Shown here: positions 8,483 through 18,042 of the stretch, in pieces | Layout: every line of letters starts with the position of its first letter | Position numbering within the stretch: position 1 is the stretch's first letter | Assembly (NCBI GenBank): GCA_903904835.1 | Contig: CAIVEI010000181.1 | Coordinates: 1-40,628, forward strand | Origin: an uncultured Schlesneria sp. | Lineage (GTDB): Bacteria; Planctomycetota; Planctomycetia; Planctomycetales; Planctomycetaceae | DNA length: 40,628 bases | Direction: 5' to 3' | Program-made: the position numbers and the translations under genes | Notes under the pieces: model-generated | What the model saw: the letters and a program-made list of their open reading frames with translations, nothing else | Database searches by the model: none | What the model was told of the DNA's origin: nothing

Positions 8483-10960
8483 ATGTTTGATTTGTGGCCG
8501 GAATCGCAGTTTTTCGTGTTGGCTGCAGCCGACTCAGCGACGCTTACGGTGCGCGAATTGGACTGGCCCTCGTCGCCTGTCGGATGGTTACTGTTGATTG
8601 GGGGAAGTGCTGCGCTCTTGGTATGGACCATCTGGTTTTACCTGCGCGACACCTCGGAACTGAATTGGTTCTGGCGATTTTGGTTGACGGCACTTCGCGT
8701 GAGTACACTGGCGGCGCTGCTTGTGATCGCTCTTAACCCATCAGATCGGACTCAGAAGCAGTCGTATCGTCCGTCGCGAGTAGCCTTGATTGTCGATACG
8801 TCGTTGTCGATGAGGCATCCCGCAGGAAATCTTTCTGATCGAGACTTGTCCGCTGATTCAACTGGTCCGACACGTAGCGACGTTATTAAGAATCTGCTGG
8901 CAAACACAAAACTAATCGAAACCCTTCGGCAACAGCATGAAGTGAGTCTTTTTACGTTTGATTCCGTTCTTTCGGGTCCACATCGTGTTTTTTCACGCAC
9001 CGCCGAAGCAGCGAAGGTCGGAACAGACGACACGGGCGGTAAGTCATCGCTGGAACAGTCACTTGATTGGGATGAAGTGCTTCGGCCGCGGGGGCTGGAG
9101 TCTCGTCTGGGTGAGACCCTGGATGAATTGATCAGACAAGCCAGCGGGAGGACACTGTCTGGAATCGTCGTTTTGACCGATGGCGTTTCTAATGCCGGGG
9201 TCGATCCGGTCACGGCACATGATCGAGCATTATCCACGAAGTCGAAATTGATTGCCGTGGGAACGGGAACGACAGACCAGCCAGTCAATCTGGCGGCCTC
9301 CGAGATCGCATCGCCAACAGATGTTCAGATGGGCGATCCATTCGAGATTACAGCCTTTATTCAAGGAAACGGTCTAGCCGGACGCGAAGTCGATGTGGAA
9401 TTGTTAATGAAATCGGAAAGTGATACAGAACCAATCAGTGTGGACCGAAAGAAGGTGCTGTTACTGGAAGATGGGCTGCCGGCGGAAGTCAAGTTTCCAC
9501 GCAATTCGACAGAGGCAGGAAGAGTGACGTATCTTGTCCGTACTTCGACGCCAAATCGAGTGGCGGAGTTCAATTCTCAGGACAATGAAATCTCGTTCAG
9601 CGTAAACACGTTTGATCGACCGACTCGCGTCCTGCTAATCGCCGGTGGTCCCATGCGAGATTATCAATTCGTGCGTAACCTGCTTTTTCGGCACAAATCG
9701 TTCGATGTCGATGTCCTGCTTCAAAGCGGTGCGCCCGGTACCAGCCAAGAGTCGAATAACCTGCTTGCTGCCTTTCCTGAGGGACGAGAACAGCTCTACG
9801 AATATGATGTCGTGATGGCATTTGATCCCGATTGGAAAAGTATACCGGTAGAATCCTTCAAGTTGCTTTATGACTGGGTAAGTCTCGAAGGAGGAGGACT
9901 GATTCTTGTTGCCGGAGACGTCAACACACCGGTTCTCGCCGGAATGGCCGATCCAGGAGGGAGTGGTGCTGCAGGTGACGAACGATTCAAGCCATTGTTA
10001 GAGCTTTATCCCGTCGTGCTCAGTTCTTACTTCACCGCAGCAAGATTCGATCAGGATTCAAGTCAGCCGTGGCCAATCAAGTTCACGAAAGAAGGACAAA
10101 GCCTTGGGTTCCTTCAACTGACCGACGACCCGATCTCGTCTGCCGCACGTTGGAAATCGTTTGCCGGAATCTATCGATGTTATCCGACAAATGGGCATAA
10201 GGCTGGTGCCAAAGTCTATGCAAACTTTTCGGACCCGCGAGCAGCGGCCGAACCGCCGGTGTTAATGGCAGGTCAACCTCTGAATAAAGGGTTTGTGTTC
10301 TACCTGGGGAGTGCCGAGGTCTGGAGGCTGAGGTCAGTCAGCGAGGACGACTACGACCGATTCTGGATCAAGACGATCAGAGAAGTCGGACAAGGGCGCT
10401 CAAAACGCGGAACCAAACGGGGGCTATTGATGCCCGACAGCCACAAGCTTCTCATTGGACAGACGCTGCGGATTCGAGCACGTGTTCTTGATGCCAAGTA
10501 CGATCCGCTTGAAGCGGAAACTGTGTCACTCGATGTTTATGATCCCAATGGTAAACCACTCAACCCACCGCGGCAATTGAGGCGCGATCCCTCGAGCGCT
10601 GGTGTCTTTGTCGGAGATATCCGAGTCAGCCTGCCGGGAACTTATAAACTGGAATTGACGCTTCCCGATTCTCGCGAACGGGTGACGGATGAGATTGTTG
10701 TGGCGCTTCCGAAGCTTGAAGACGAAAATATTCGTCAGAACGTCAGGCTATTAACAGACCTCGTCCGTGATACAGGTGGGAAATACCTGACCATGTCAGA
10801 TGTGGTAACCGAACTACCGGGATTGCTTCCGGATCGCGGTGAGCAATTCTATGTTGCTGAGCGTCTCAGGACGCTTTGGGACCGTGAATGGGTCATGTAT
10901 TTACTTGTGGCGATTCTGTCCGCAGAGTGGCTGACGAGGAAACTTTTAAAGCTGGCGTGA
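8483..10960 (+). CDS. VWA-domain membrane protein
   Basis: 825 aa. Two N-terminal helices (about 32-52 and 65-85) are followed by a von Willebrand A domain (about 97-270) with MIDAS D105-x-S107-x-S109 (VDTSLSM) and the conserved SGIVVLTDGVSNAG strand. An Ig-like section, a glutamine-amidotransferase-like Rossmann fold (TRVLLIAGGPMRDYQ near 385) and another beta domain follow. A C-terminal helix (WVMYLLVAILSAEWL) anchors the end. VWA domains with an intact MIDAS bind partner proteins through a metal ion. The gene is 38 bp after the batA-like gene and 12 bp before the next membrane protein, so the three are almost certainly one operon and likely one complex. The function of this family is not established. 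Confidence 0.85.
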   Translation: MFDLWPESQFFVLAAADSATLTVRELDWPSSPVGWLLLIGGSAALLVWTIWFYLRDTSELNWFWRFWLTALRVSTLAALLVIALNPSDRTQKQSYRPSRVALIVDTSLSMRHPAGNLSDRDLSADSTGPTRSDVIKNLLANTKLIETLRQQHEVSLFTFDSVLSGPHRVFSRTAEAAKVGTDDTGGKSSLEQSLDWDEVLRPRGLESRLGETLDELIRQASGRTLSGIVVLTDGVSNAGVDPVTAHDRALSTKSKLIAVGTGTTDQPVNLAASEIASPTDVQMGDPFEITAFIQGNGLAGREVDVELLMKSESDTEPISVDRKKVLLLEDGLPAEVKFPRNSTEAGRVTYLVRTSTPNRVAEFNSQDNEISFSVNTFDRPTRVLLIAGGPMRDYQFVRNLLFRHKSFDVDVLLQSGAPGTSQESNNLLAAFPEGREQLYEYDVVMAFDPDWKSIPVESFKLLYDWVSLEGGGLILVAGDVNTPVLAGMADPGGSGAAGDERFKPLLELYPVVLSSYFTAARFDQDSSQPWPIKFTKEGQSLGFLQLTDDPISSAARWKSFAGIYRCYPTNGHKAGAKVYANFSDPRAAAEPPVLMAGQPLNKGFVFYLGSAEVWRLRSVSEDDYDRFWIKTIREVGQGRSKRGTKRGLLMPDSHKLLIGQTLRIRARVLDAKYDPLEAETVSLDVYDPNGKPLNPPRQLRRDPSSAGVFVGDIRVSLPGTYKLELTLPDSRERVTDEIVVALPKLEDENIRQNVRLLTDLVRDTGGKYLTMSDVVTELPGLLPDRGEQFYVAERLRTLWDREWVMYLLVAILSAEWLTRKLLKLA

Positions 10961-10972
10961 AAGCTCGACACG

Positions 10973-13525
10973 ATGACCTCACTGAATAGTCTGCCACCAG
11001 AAGCGCGTTCCATCCTTGACCAGCTCAGGTCACGGATTCGCTTGTACGTGTTTTGGGAAGGATTGGCACTCGTCGTCGCGGTTCTTGGACTACTGTTTTG
11101 GGCCACGTTTGCGTTTGACTGGGTCTACTTTCATCTGAGTCATCTTGAGCTTCCTCGCTGGTTCCGGGCGGCGGTATTACTAAGTGGCGTTGCACTCGTT
11201 GCGATGGGCGCCTTTTCGTGGATCGGACTTCGTATGTTCCGGGGATTTCGCACGAAAGCACTGGCGATGGTACTTGAGCGTCGATTTCCCGAATTGGATG
11301 ATCGATTGGTGACAGCCGTTGAGGCGGCGGAAGGCCTTTCTCAAACCGATTCTCCAGTGACCGCTGCGATGCTTCAAAAAACATTGACCGACGTGGCGAA
11401 AGTGACAAAGTCACTTGACCTGGGGTCGGTTTTCGACGGCCAACCACTGCGTCGTGCGTCGATGATCGCTGTTGGACTTGTTGTTTCAGTGCTCGGTCTA
11501 ATGGTGGTCGATTCAGCCGCCATGGAACGCTGGATTGCTGGATATGTTCGACTGCAAGACGGCTACTGGGCACGTGAAACAGAACTCGTGGTCAAAGTCG
11601 TCGTTCAACCGGGTGATCAATTACGAGAGTTCGTCGATAATCGCTATCGCCATCCCAAAGGGGGAGACCTCGTCATTTCAATTGAAGTGCCAGCGGGAAA
11701 AACGCGTCCAGAACGGATTCGGCTGGATAACCGTATGGGTCGGGGATTGACGCAGATCTGGTTGACGCCATCCTCAGACAACGTGTTTCGCCACACATTC
11801 GTGGGTTTGATCGAGGATGCTCGTCTTTGGGTCTCGGGCGGTGACTTCAGTCATCCCAATCCGTATCTTGTTGAGGTTGTTTCACCACCCGAAGTCACCA
11901 GGGTGACATTACACAGCTTGTATCCTGAATACACGGGGTTGAATCAACGCGGGGCGAATGGAGCTGAACGAACGCCGAACGAATTGAAAGGTTCGCAGAT
12001 TTCACTGCCGATGCTGACAGATTTCGTAATGGAAATCGCTGCAAACAAACCGCTTCGTCAAGCGAGACTCGAAGGAGATGCGGGTACGGATCGTTGGGAA
12101 ATCTCGCTCACAGCCGGGGCCGCTCCAGCTCTCGTCCTGATGTCGCAAGACGGCAAACCACAATTGAAGTTGCCTTTGCCGCACGCCGATGGGGACATGA
12201 CGATCAACGGACAAAGCAACTTTTCTCTGGAATTTATCCTCGATCCCGACGGGGCAATTAAACTTCCCGCCCTACTTCGGTTATGCGCCGAATCAGGAAA
12301 GTCGGTGACCCTGCCGCTTCCACTCCCACCAGACAGCTTATTGCGAGTCACGCTGGAAGACATTGATCAGATCGTCAGCCCGGCGCCGACTCGTTTCACT
12401 ATCAATGGGATCGTCGATCAGCCACCCATTGTCGAAACGAAGCTGAAAGGGATTGGAACATCCGTTACAAGAAAAGCTCGAATTCCCATTTCAGGAACCG
12501 TTATCGATGATTATGGCGTCGCCTCCGTGGCGTTCGAATACAAAGTCGACGACGCAACAGAATGGCAGAAACGAAGCCTTGCAGTCCCACCGAAGGATGG
12601 TCCTCGTGAGTTCGTTCTACAGCGTGCCGAGAATGAAGCCTATGAGCGTTTTGATGTTTTGCCACTCGACCTTTCGATCAAGCAGCGTCTCACTCTGACC
12701 GTGGCGGCGCATGATTCGTGCTCAGTCCCATCGCCGACATTGCAGGGTTTGCCAGTTTCTGGAGGTGAAGGCAGTATCGCTTCAAAAACCGCCACGGCTC
12801 ATCGGTCGCAAGGTTTAAAGTTTGTCTTTGTGATTATTCCGGAAGAGGAACTGCTTTCGATGCTTTATGGCCGGGAGCTGAATTTACGAAAACGAGTTGA
12901 ACAAATCATTTCTGAGACGAAAGCCACTCTAAAGGAATTGCAGATTCAACATACAAAGCTGACCGGCCCCGCTACACAAACACAAGTCATCAACGAGGAG
13001 GGGCCAACGAACGGCCTGCTTGCCGAGGGACGTAAACCGTCTGTCCTCGATGAGAGGGTCAAAGCAAATCTGCCAGGTTTAAACGCTGTTGCTGACCGAT
13101 CACTGCATGGAGTCCGCAAGAATGCGATTGAAACGGCAGGGGTGGAATCGGCATTCGCTGAAATTCGAGAAGAGCTGATCAACAATGCCGCCGATACGCC
13201 CGCAATGCTCGAACGACTTGACGTCAAGATTCTTGCTCCGTTGAACTTGGTCAACACGAAGAGTTTTCCCAATATTGATGGAGCGTTGGGATTGTTTCGA
13301 CTGGCTCTCGAAAAAGAGACCGATCCAACGGCACCCCTTGAAACGTCGATCGACGAAACGACAACTCTGATCGAACGCCTTGAAGCAATTCTTGGTGAAA
13401 TGGCCGAGATGGCCCGCTTTGATGCGGTCCTCGAAGACCTCAAGAAAACCATCAAAGCCGAAATGGATCTGCTGGAAGAGACAAAACGAAAGCGGAAAGA
13501 AAAAGCTATCAAAGCACTTGAGTAA
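10973..13525 (+). CDS. Large membrane protein with C-terminal coiled coil, third of the BatA/VWA operon
   Basis: 850 aa. Helices near 27-50 and 63-85, and a third near 163-183 (ASMIAVGLVVSVLGLMVV), are followed by a long extracytoplasmic beta-rich part, including an Ig-like block (ARIPISGTVIDDYGVASVAFEYK, near 505-530). The last 230 residues are rich in Glu, Lys and Leu and are probably coiled coil, ending KRKRKEKAIKALE. It resembles the DUF4175-type proteins found after BatA and VWA genes in planctomycetes but is shorter than many; that assignment is from layout and segment order, not a diagnostic motif. The start is 12 bp after the VWA gene, which indicates co-translation. The DUF1501 gene follows after 85 bp and may or may not share the transcript. 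Confidence 0.7.
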   Translation: MTSLNSLPPEARSILDQLRSRIRLYVFWEGLALVVAVLGLLFWATFAFDWVYFHLSHLELPRWFRAAVLLSGVALVAMGAFSWIGLRMFRGFRTKALAMVLERRFPELDDRLVTAVEAAEGLSQTDSPVTAAMLQKTLTDVAKVTKSLDLGSVFDGQPLRRASMIAVGLVVSVLGLMVVDSAAMERWIAGYVRLQDGYWARETELVVKVVVQPGDQLREFVDNRYRHPKGGDLVISIEVPAGKTRPERIRLDNRMGRGLTQIWLTPSSDNVFRHTFVGLIEDARLWVSGGDFSHPNPYLVEVVSPPEVTRVTLHSLYPEYTGLNQRGANGAERTPNELKGSQISLPMLTDFVMEIAANKPLRQARLEGDAGTDRWEISLTAGAAPALVLMSQDGKPQLKLPLPHADGDMTINGQSNFSLEFILDPDGAIKLPALLRLCAESGKSVTLPLPLPPDSLLRVTLEDIDQIVSPAPTRFTINGIVDQPPIVETKLKGIGTSVTRKARIPISGTVIDDYGVASVAFEYKVDDATEWQKRSLAVPPKDGPREFVLQRAENEAYERFDVLPLDLSIKQRLTLTVAAHDSCSVPSPTLQGLPVSGGEGSIASKTATAHRSQGLKFVFVIIPEEELLSMLYGRELNLRKRVEQIISETKATLKELQIQHTKLTGPATQTQVINEEGPTNGLLAEGRKPSVLDERVKANLPGLNAVADRSLHGVRKNAIETAGVESAFAEIREELINNAADTPAMLERLDVKILAPLNLVNTKSFPNIDGALGLFRLALEKETDPTAPLETSIDETTTLIERLEAILGEMAEMARFDAVLEDLKKTIKAEMDLLEETKRKRKEKAIKALE

Positions 13526-13610
13526 TCCCAGAGACTTATTTCCATCTTCAAGATAAAGTGAATTCAAACGATCGTGTCAATTCCGACAAGGCGCTACCGG
13601 AATCCCTGCC

Positions 13611-15035
13611 ATGCTGTCGAATGATGAACAACGGATGAATCGCAACGACGCGATGACGCGTCGTGAGTTGGTTCGACGAAGTAGTTTGAGACTGAGTGCG
13701 ATTCCGCTGGCAAATCAGATCGCTTTCAGTAGTCTGATGGCAAGTGACGTGCCTCAGACTTCTTCGTCGAGTCAGCTGGGTTCATCGTTCGGCCGAGCCA
13801 AATCGGTGATCTTGTTCTGGCTCAACGGTGGGCCAGCTCAGCAGGAATCCTGGGACCCGAAACCTGCGGCAACGGTCGACGTGCGAGGACCTTATTCGTC
13901 GATTTCGACCAGGACTCCGGGATTAAGCGTCTGTGAACTGATGCCTCGGACTGCGAATCTGACTGACAAAATCGCGGTATTGCGAGCGGTCATTACAAAC
14001 GATAACGCTCATTCGTCGAGTGGTTATGCCATGTTGACGGGAATTCCTCATCAGCCACTGAATGTTGAGAGTGTGACAGCCAAAGCGCCGAATCTTCATC
14101 CCAGTGTAGATGCGGTGGTTCGCTATTTACGCCCGGTTCGTAATGGTTTACCGGGGTCTGTTGTCGTTCCAGAACACATCTGGAATGACGGTAATTTCCC
14201 GTGGCCAGGTCAGGACGCCGGTCTGCTTGGACGAAAACATGATCCGTGGTTAATCCATTGTGATCCCAATTCGCCGACCTTTAATGTACCCGACCTGGCG
14301 TTTCCAGACGAAATTTCGTCGAAGCGATTTGATCAAAGGAGTTCTCTGCTGGAGCAGGTCAATCGGCGACAGGATCAAACGCTACTCAGCCCGCTGGTCC
14401 GACAATATTCCGAAGAATCCCGTCAGGCCATGGGACTATTAAGTGCCACGGCCAGCCGTAAGGCATTTGATCTTTCTGCTGAATCGGATGCCATCCGTGA
14501 TCGCTATGGCCGATCTCGCTATGCACAAAGCGTGCTCCTCTCAAGGCGGCTTGTCGAAGCCGGGGTCTCCATTGTTCGCATCAACTGGCCTCGAATCCCC
14601 GGCAAACCCAATCAGGGTGGCTGGGATACGCATGTGCAACATTCACAGTGTTGCAAGGACTTGTTGATGCCGATGATGGATAACTGCTATTCGGCGCTGC
14701 TGGAAGATCTCGACCAACGGGGATTGTTGGATTCAACTCTGGTTGTCTGGTTGGGTGAGTTTGGCAGAACACCCAGATTTAACGCTAACGCTGGCCGTGA
14801 CCATTGGGGTCACGTATTTTCAATTGCGATGGCAGGCGGCGGAATTCGGGGTGGATCAGTGCATGGATCATCTGACAAAGACGCGGCGTATCCGGTAGAA
14901 GGCCGAGTTGAACCGCAAGACGTCATTGCTACGATCTTTCATTGTCTCGGCTACCATCCGGATACTGTCATTCACGATACGCTTGGACGGCCGATTCCCA
15001 TCAGTCGCGGCGATGTGATTCACCAGATTTTTTAA
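13611..15035 (+). CDS. DUF1501 protein, Tat-type N terminus
   Basis: 474 aa as drawn; ATG codons at 13635 and 13653 are alternative starts and no ribosome-binding site clearly decides. The N terminus has MTRRELVRRSSLRLSAIPL, a twin-arginine signal. DUF1501 is recognised from VILFWLNGGPAQQESWDPKP (near 65-85), the central ADAVVRYL-like and HIWNDG regions, and the C-terminal VVWLGEFGRTP with GRDHWGHVFSIAMAGGGIRGG. The family belongs to the alkaline-phosphatase/sulfatase-like fold and is abundant in planctomycetes, often paired with a DUF1553/DUF1549 cytochrome-type gene. No such partner is present here, which is unusual. The following gene is 228 bp away on the same strand. Its reaction is unknown. 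Confidence 0.88.
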   Translation: MLSNDEQRMNRNDAMTRRELVRRSSLRLSAIPLANQIAFSSLMASDVPQTSSSSQLGSSFGRAKSVILFWLNGGPAQQESWDPKPAATVDVRGPYSSISTRTPGLSVCELMPRTANLTDKIAVLRAVITNDNAHSSSGYAMLTGIPHQPLNVESVTAKAPNLHPSVDAVVRYLRPVRNGLPGSVVVPEHIWNDGNFPWPGQDAGLLGRKHDPWLIHCDPNSPTFNVPDLAFPDEISSKRFDQRSSLLEQVNRRQDQTLLSPLVRQYSEESRQAMGLLSATASRKAFDLSAESDAIRDRYGRSRYAQSVLLSRRLVEAGVSIVRINWPRIPGKPNQGGWDTHVQHSQCCKDLLMPMMDNCYSALLEDLDQRGLLDSTLVVWLGEFGRTPRFNANAGRDHWGHVFSIAMAGGGIRGGSVHGSSDKDAAYPVEGRVEPQDVIATIFHCLGYHPDTVIHDTLGRPIPISRGDVIHQIF

Positions 15036-15263
15036 TCCGATTTAAGTCGCTTTCCATTTGGCCGCAAGAGGTGAGTTCAAGATTTGCATTTCAATTCACG
15101 CTTGGTCAAATCAACTTGCCACAAATTCGAATGACTGATAAGAATCCACGCTCAATTTCGCGGACGAAAAAACCGTGAATTCATTCAACAATGGTGAATT
15201 GTGAACGCAGGAAGCGTTCGCGGATTGTTGATGCTCTTCAAACCACAGATATTGAGGATCAGT

Positions 15264-17081
15264 ATGGCAAGGATCGCCAGTTTGACGCTCGTTGCGTTGA
15301 CGTTGCTAGTTGAGACGAGTCAATTTGTTTTCGCGACTCCTCCTGAGATTGATCCCAGCGCAGTCGAGACGCCAACGGCAGACGCATCTTCCAGCGACTG
15401 GGATAAAGATGACTCCGATGTCACGGCGCTTGCCGAAGAGGCCATGCGGAAATATACAGAAGCTCCTCAAGACAGTCGGCAGGTAAAACGACTGGCGATC
15501 GACGCTTTGGTTCTCGCAACAGTCGCCGGCGATACATCAAAAACGAATCGAATCAAAACTGACTTGCTTCAGCGATACCCAAGCAGTGTTGAAACTGCCT
15601 ACGTATTGACGACCTTCGCTGACGGTAAGAAGTTACGAGAATTCCTTGATACACAGTTCTTAAAAGAATTGTCTGATACACAAAAAGCACAGGTCGCAGC
15701 TCGCGCAATTCGATTGGCATTTCCCAAGTACCAGAAGGATCTACTCGAAGATCAGGGGTTTGCCTTGCGATTGGCAAGGGCCGCATTCATGGCAAACGAC
15801 GTTGGCATGTGCAACGAATGTCGAAAGGTCTTAAAAGACAATAATGCTCGTATTGCCACCTTAGCCTGCGACGATTTAACTCCGATCGACAAGCGGTATC
15901 GAGAGCTTCAAGACCTGTTGCTGAAAGTGGATTTCGCGGGTTTGAGCCTGGATATTTCAGGGTTTCAGAAACATCTTATAACACTCATGACTTTGGAAGA
16001 GCGAACAAGTCCCGAGATTCGCAGGATCGTGGCCCGAAATCATCTGAGTGCCAGTGAATTAGAAACAGCCCTGGTCGAGTTTGAATTCTTAAAGGATTCC
16101 ATCGACGATCCACAAATTCGATTCCAGCACGGAATTTGTCTGGCGCGCATGCGACGTTCGGATGAAGCACGTTCGGTATTTAAGCAATTAATCAGAAAAT
16201 ACGCTGATTCGCCTTGGCGGACCTCTGCGGAAACGACGCTTCAATTGATGGAGGAACTGGACAATACCATCGAGAGACACGCCGAGCTGCTGACCGAAAT
16301 CATTCATGCTTATCGGGAGAGTAAAGTCGAAGTCGTCGACTTGGAACTCTGTTGGAACCAGCCAAATGGCGACGTGATCACTACCACGGTTGGTATTGAT
16401 TTAGTTCAAAATAAGGTTGAAGTTGTTGCGACAAAGAATGAGATACCACTTTTTGGATTTCTTGGAAATTCTGCCGAAACGAGTATCTACATCAAAGGCG
16501 AATCGGCAATCATACGACTTCCCAAAATGTCGTTACTTCCAAATGTGCAGGTTGATGACGGCAAAATCGATAAGACAGGATTCCATGGCAACACGAAAAT
16601 CACGACGGGCAATTCGATGAGCGGCTTACGTAAAACATGCAACGATTTACTGCACAACGAGCAATTAACATCGAAAGCAACGATGACCTTGCTGATGACA
16701 GGAATGGTTCAAATGGGCCGTTTTCCTTTACCCTTGGAAACGAAAGAGGGGTCTCAAATCGTTCGCATAAAAACGGTCGAAGTCGATCAACCAGGACTCA
16801 GTAATTTTTCGCTGACACTTGATGCGGCAAATCATTTCAAATCGGCGGAATATCATCGCCAGAATCAACACTTTGAGATTCGACGCTTATTCCTCGGAAA
16901 GTGGTCTGATCATCAATTAGTCGAAGGCAATTGGCCGAAAATTCCAACGCACACACTTGCTGAGAACGACTTTCCTACCCTGATGCGACTACTTGCCGCT
17001 GGACTTCAACTGGCTACTGGAGAAATGAAAAAAATCGAATCGACCGCGAATGCAGATCAAGTAACCACTCCGTTGCGCTGA
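15264..17081 (+). CDS. Secreted protein of unknown function with TPR-like middle
   Basis: 605 aa from ATG 15264, chosen because GAGG lies six bases upstream and the translation then begins with a clean signal peptide (MARIASLTLVALTLLVETSQFVFATPP). An acidic Ser/Asp-rich stretch (about 30-55) follows the signal. Residues 60-340 are helical with tetratricopeptide-like character (FQHGICLARMRRSDEARSVFKQLIRKY). Residues 355-590 look beta-rich (VDLELCWNQPNGDVITTTVGIDLV and following) and may be a lipid- or polymer-binding sandwich, but no family motif is clear. It is co-directional with the DUF1501 gene but separated by 228 bp, so it may have its own promoter. It ends 82 bp from the convergent methyltransferase. 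Confidence 0.75.
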   Translation: MARIASLTLVALTLLVETSQFVFATPPEIDPSAVETPTADASSSDWDKDDSDVTALAEEAMRKYTEAPQDSRQVKRLAIDALVLATVAGDTSKTNRIKTDLLQRYPSSVETAYVLTTFADGKKLREFLDTQFLKELSDTQKAQVAARAIRLAFPKYQKDLLEDQGFALRLARAAFMANDVGMCNECRKVLKDNNARIATLACDDLTPIDKRYRELQDLLLKVDFAGLSLDISGFQKHLITLMTLEERTSPEIRRIVARNHLSASELETALVEFEFLKDSIDDPQIRFQHGICLARMRRSDEARSVFKQLIRKYADSPWRTSAETTLQLMEELDNTIERHAELLTEIIHAYRESKVEVVDLELCWNQPNGDVITTTVGIDLVQNKVEVVATKNEIPLFGFLGNSAETSIYIKGESAIIRLPKMSLLPNVQVDDGKIDKTGFHGNTKITTGNSMSGLRKTCNDLLHNEQLTSKATMTLLMTGMVQMGRFPLPLETKEGSQIVRIKTVEVDQPGLSNFSLTLDAANHFKSAEYHRQNQHFEIRRLFLGKWSDHQLVEGNWPKIPTHTLAENDFPTLMRLLAAGLQLATGEMKKIESTANADQVTTPLR

Positions 17082-17163
17082 AGTGCTCCATGGTGCGACG
17101 CCGTGAAGAACTCTATTTCGAGCTTCGTCTTCATGTGCCACACCGCTTGGGAATTCAGCGTAG

Positions 17164-17946
17164 TCATCCTTCAGCTTCAACAGACTTCTTACCGAGAATC
17201 AACAGAGTACGGACCGGGATTCGAAAACTTCCATCTGCATCAATCGTAATTTCAAGCTGTGAAAGCCACTCTGACGGGACAGTCGCCAATCGATCCTGAA
17301 TCGTCTGAAAAGCCTCCGCACCGCTGTCTCCCAGTTCGCACCACCGTTTAATCGTCAAGCCGTCTGGAATCTCGCGGCAGCGATTTTCACAGGCTTCCAC
17401 ATGCAGGCCATTCGCCGCAAACAGTTCCTGCCAATGTTTTGCGTTGTAGGAACGGACGTGTGTCGGATCGTGCAGCACTTCAATTTCATGATTGAGTGCA
17501 TCAAGCTCAATGTCATCATCCCCTTCCATATCGATGACAGCCACATAGCCGCCGGGCTTCACAATTCGCGTCATTTCGGACATCGCTTTTGGCAGGTCCG
17601 AGAAATGATGTGCTGCCAATCGACATACGACCAAGTCAAACGTGGATGTCGGCAACGGGATTGACTCGGCATAGGCTTCAACCGTTTCCACGTCAACGTT
17701 TCGTTTTGATGCTAATTGTCGAACTTGCACAAGCATATTTGGCGAGGGATCAACAGCGACAATTCTCGACGCAATCCCAGCAAAACCGAGCCCTGTATGC
17801 CCAGCTCCGCTGGCGACATCGCAAACAGACTGGACGCAAGGTACGAGCTCGTGCAAGCGAGCAAGTGTCGGACTACTGCAGTGGACCTCGCTAGTCGCAT
17901 AGTTCGAGGCAATCCCATCAAAGCGCTGCGAGGATGAAGAACTCAT
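17164..17946 (-). CDS. Class I SAM-dependent methyltransferase
   Basis: 260 aa. The Rossmann methyltransferase motifs are clear: motif I VCDVASGAGHTGLGFAG (41-57) binding S-adenosylmethionine, the acidic residue D66 after strand 2 (IVAVDPS), LVVCRLAAHHFSDLPKAMSEMTRIVKPGGYVAVIDME for motifs IV to VI. The UbiE/Coq5-like (Methyltransf_11) pattern suggests a small-molecule acceptor, unspecified. It is cytoplasmic. It is downstream of the sarcosine oxidase-like gene on the same strand with 96 bp between them, which contain a possible terminator, so co-transcription is uncertain. A role in quinone biosynthesis is not supported by the neighbours. Confidence 0.88.
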   Translation of the reverse strand: MSSSSSQRFDGIASNYATSEVHCSSPTLARLHELVPCVQSVCDVASGAGHTGLGFAGIASRIVAVDPSPNMLVQVRQLASKRNVDVETVEAYAESIPLPTSTFDLVVCRLAAHHFSDLPKAMSEMTRIVKPGGYVAVIDMEGDDDIELDALNHEIEVLHDPTHVRSYNAKHWQELFAANGLHVEACENRCREIPDGLTIKRWCELGDSGAEAFQTIQDRLATVPSEWLSQLEITIDADGSFRIPVRTLLILGKKSVEAEG

Positions 17947-17995
17947 TGATAAAACCCAAATCGTAACAACGGATCATGTCGGGCAAATGCAAAAG

Positions 17996-18023
17996 AAGCG
18001 TCTTTGTTTCTTAGACGTCGCTT
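17996..18023. terminator. Possible bidirectional terminator between flavoenzyme and methyltransferase genes
   Basis: AAGCGTCT (17996-18003) pairs with AGA..CGCTT (18013-18023) with a three-base bulge. The forward strand continues with a run of T and the reverse strand with CTTTTGC, so either direction is possible. The bulge weakens it; I rate it as tentative. Confidence 0.35.
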
Positions 18024-18042
18024 TTTCTCAAAAGGTTCACGG

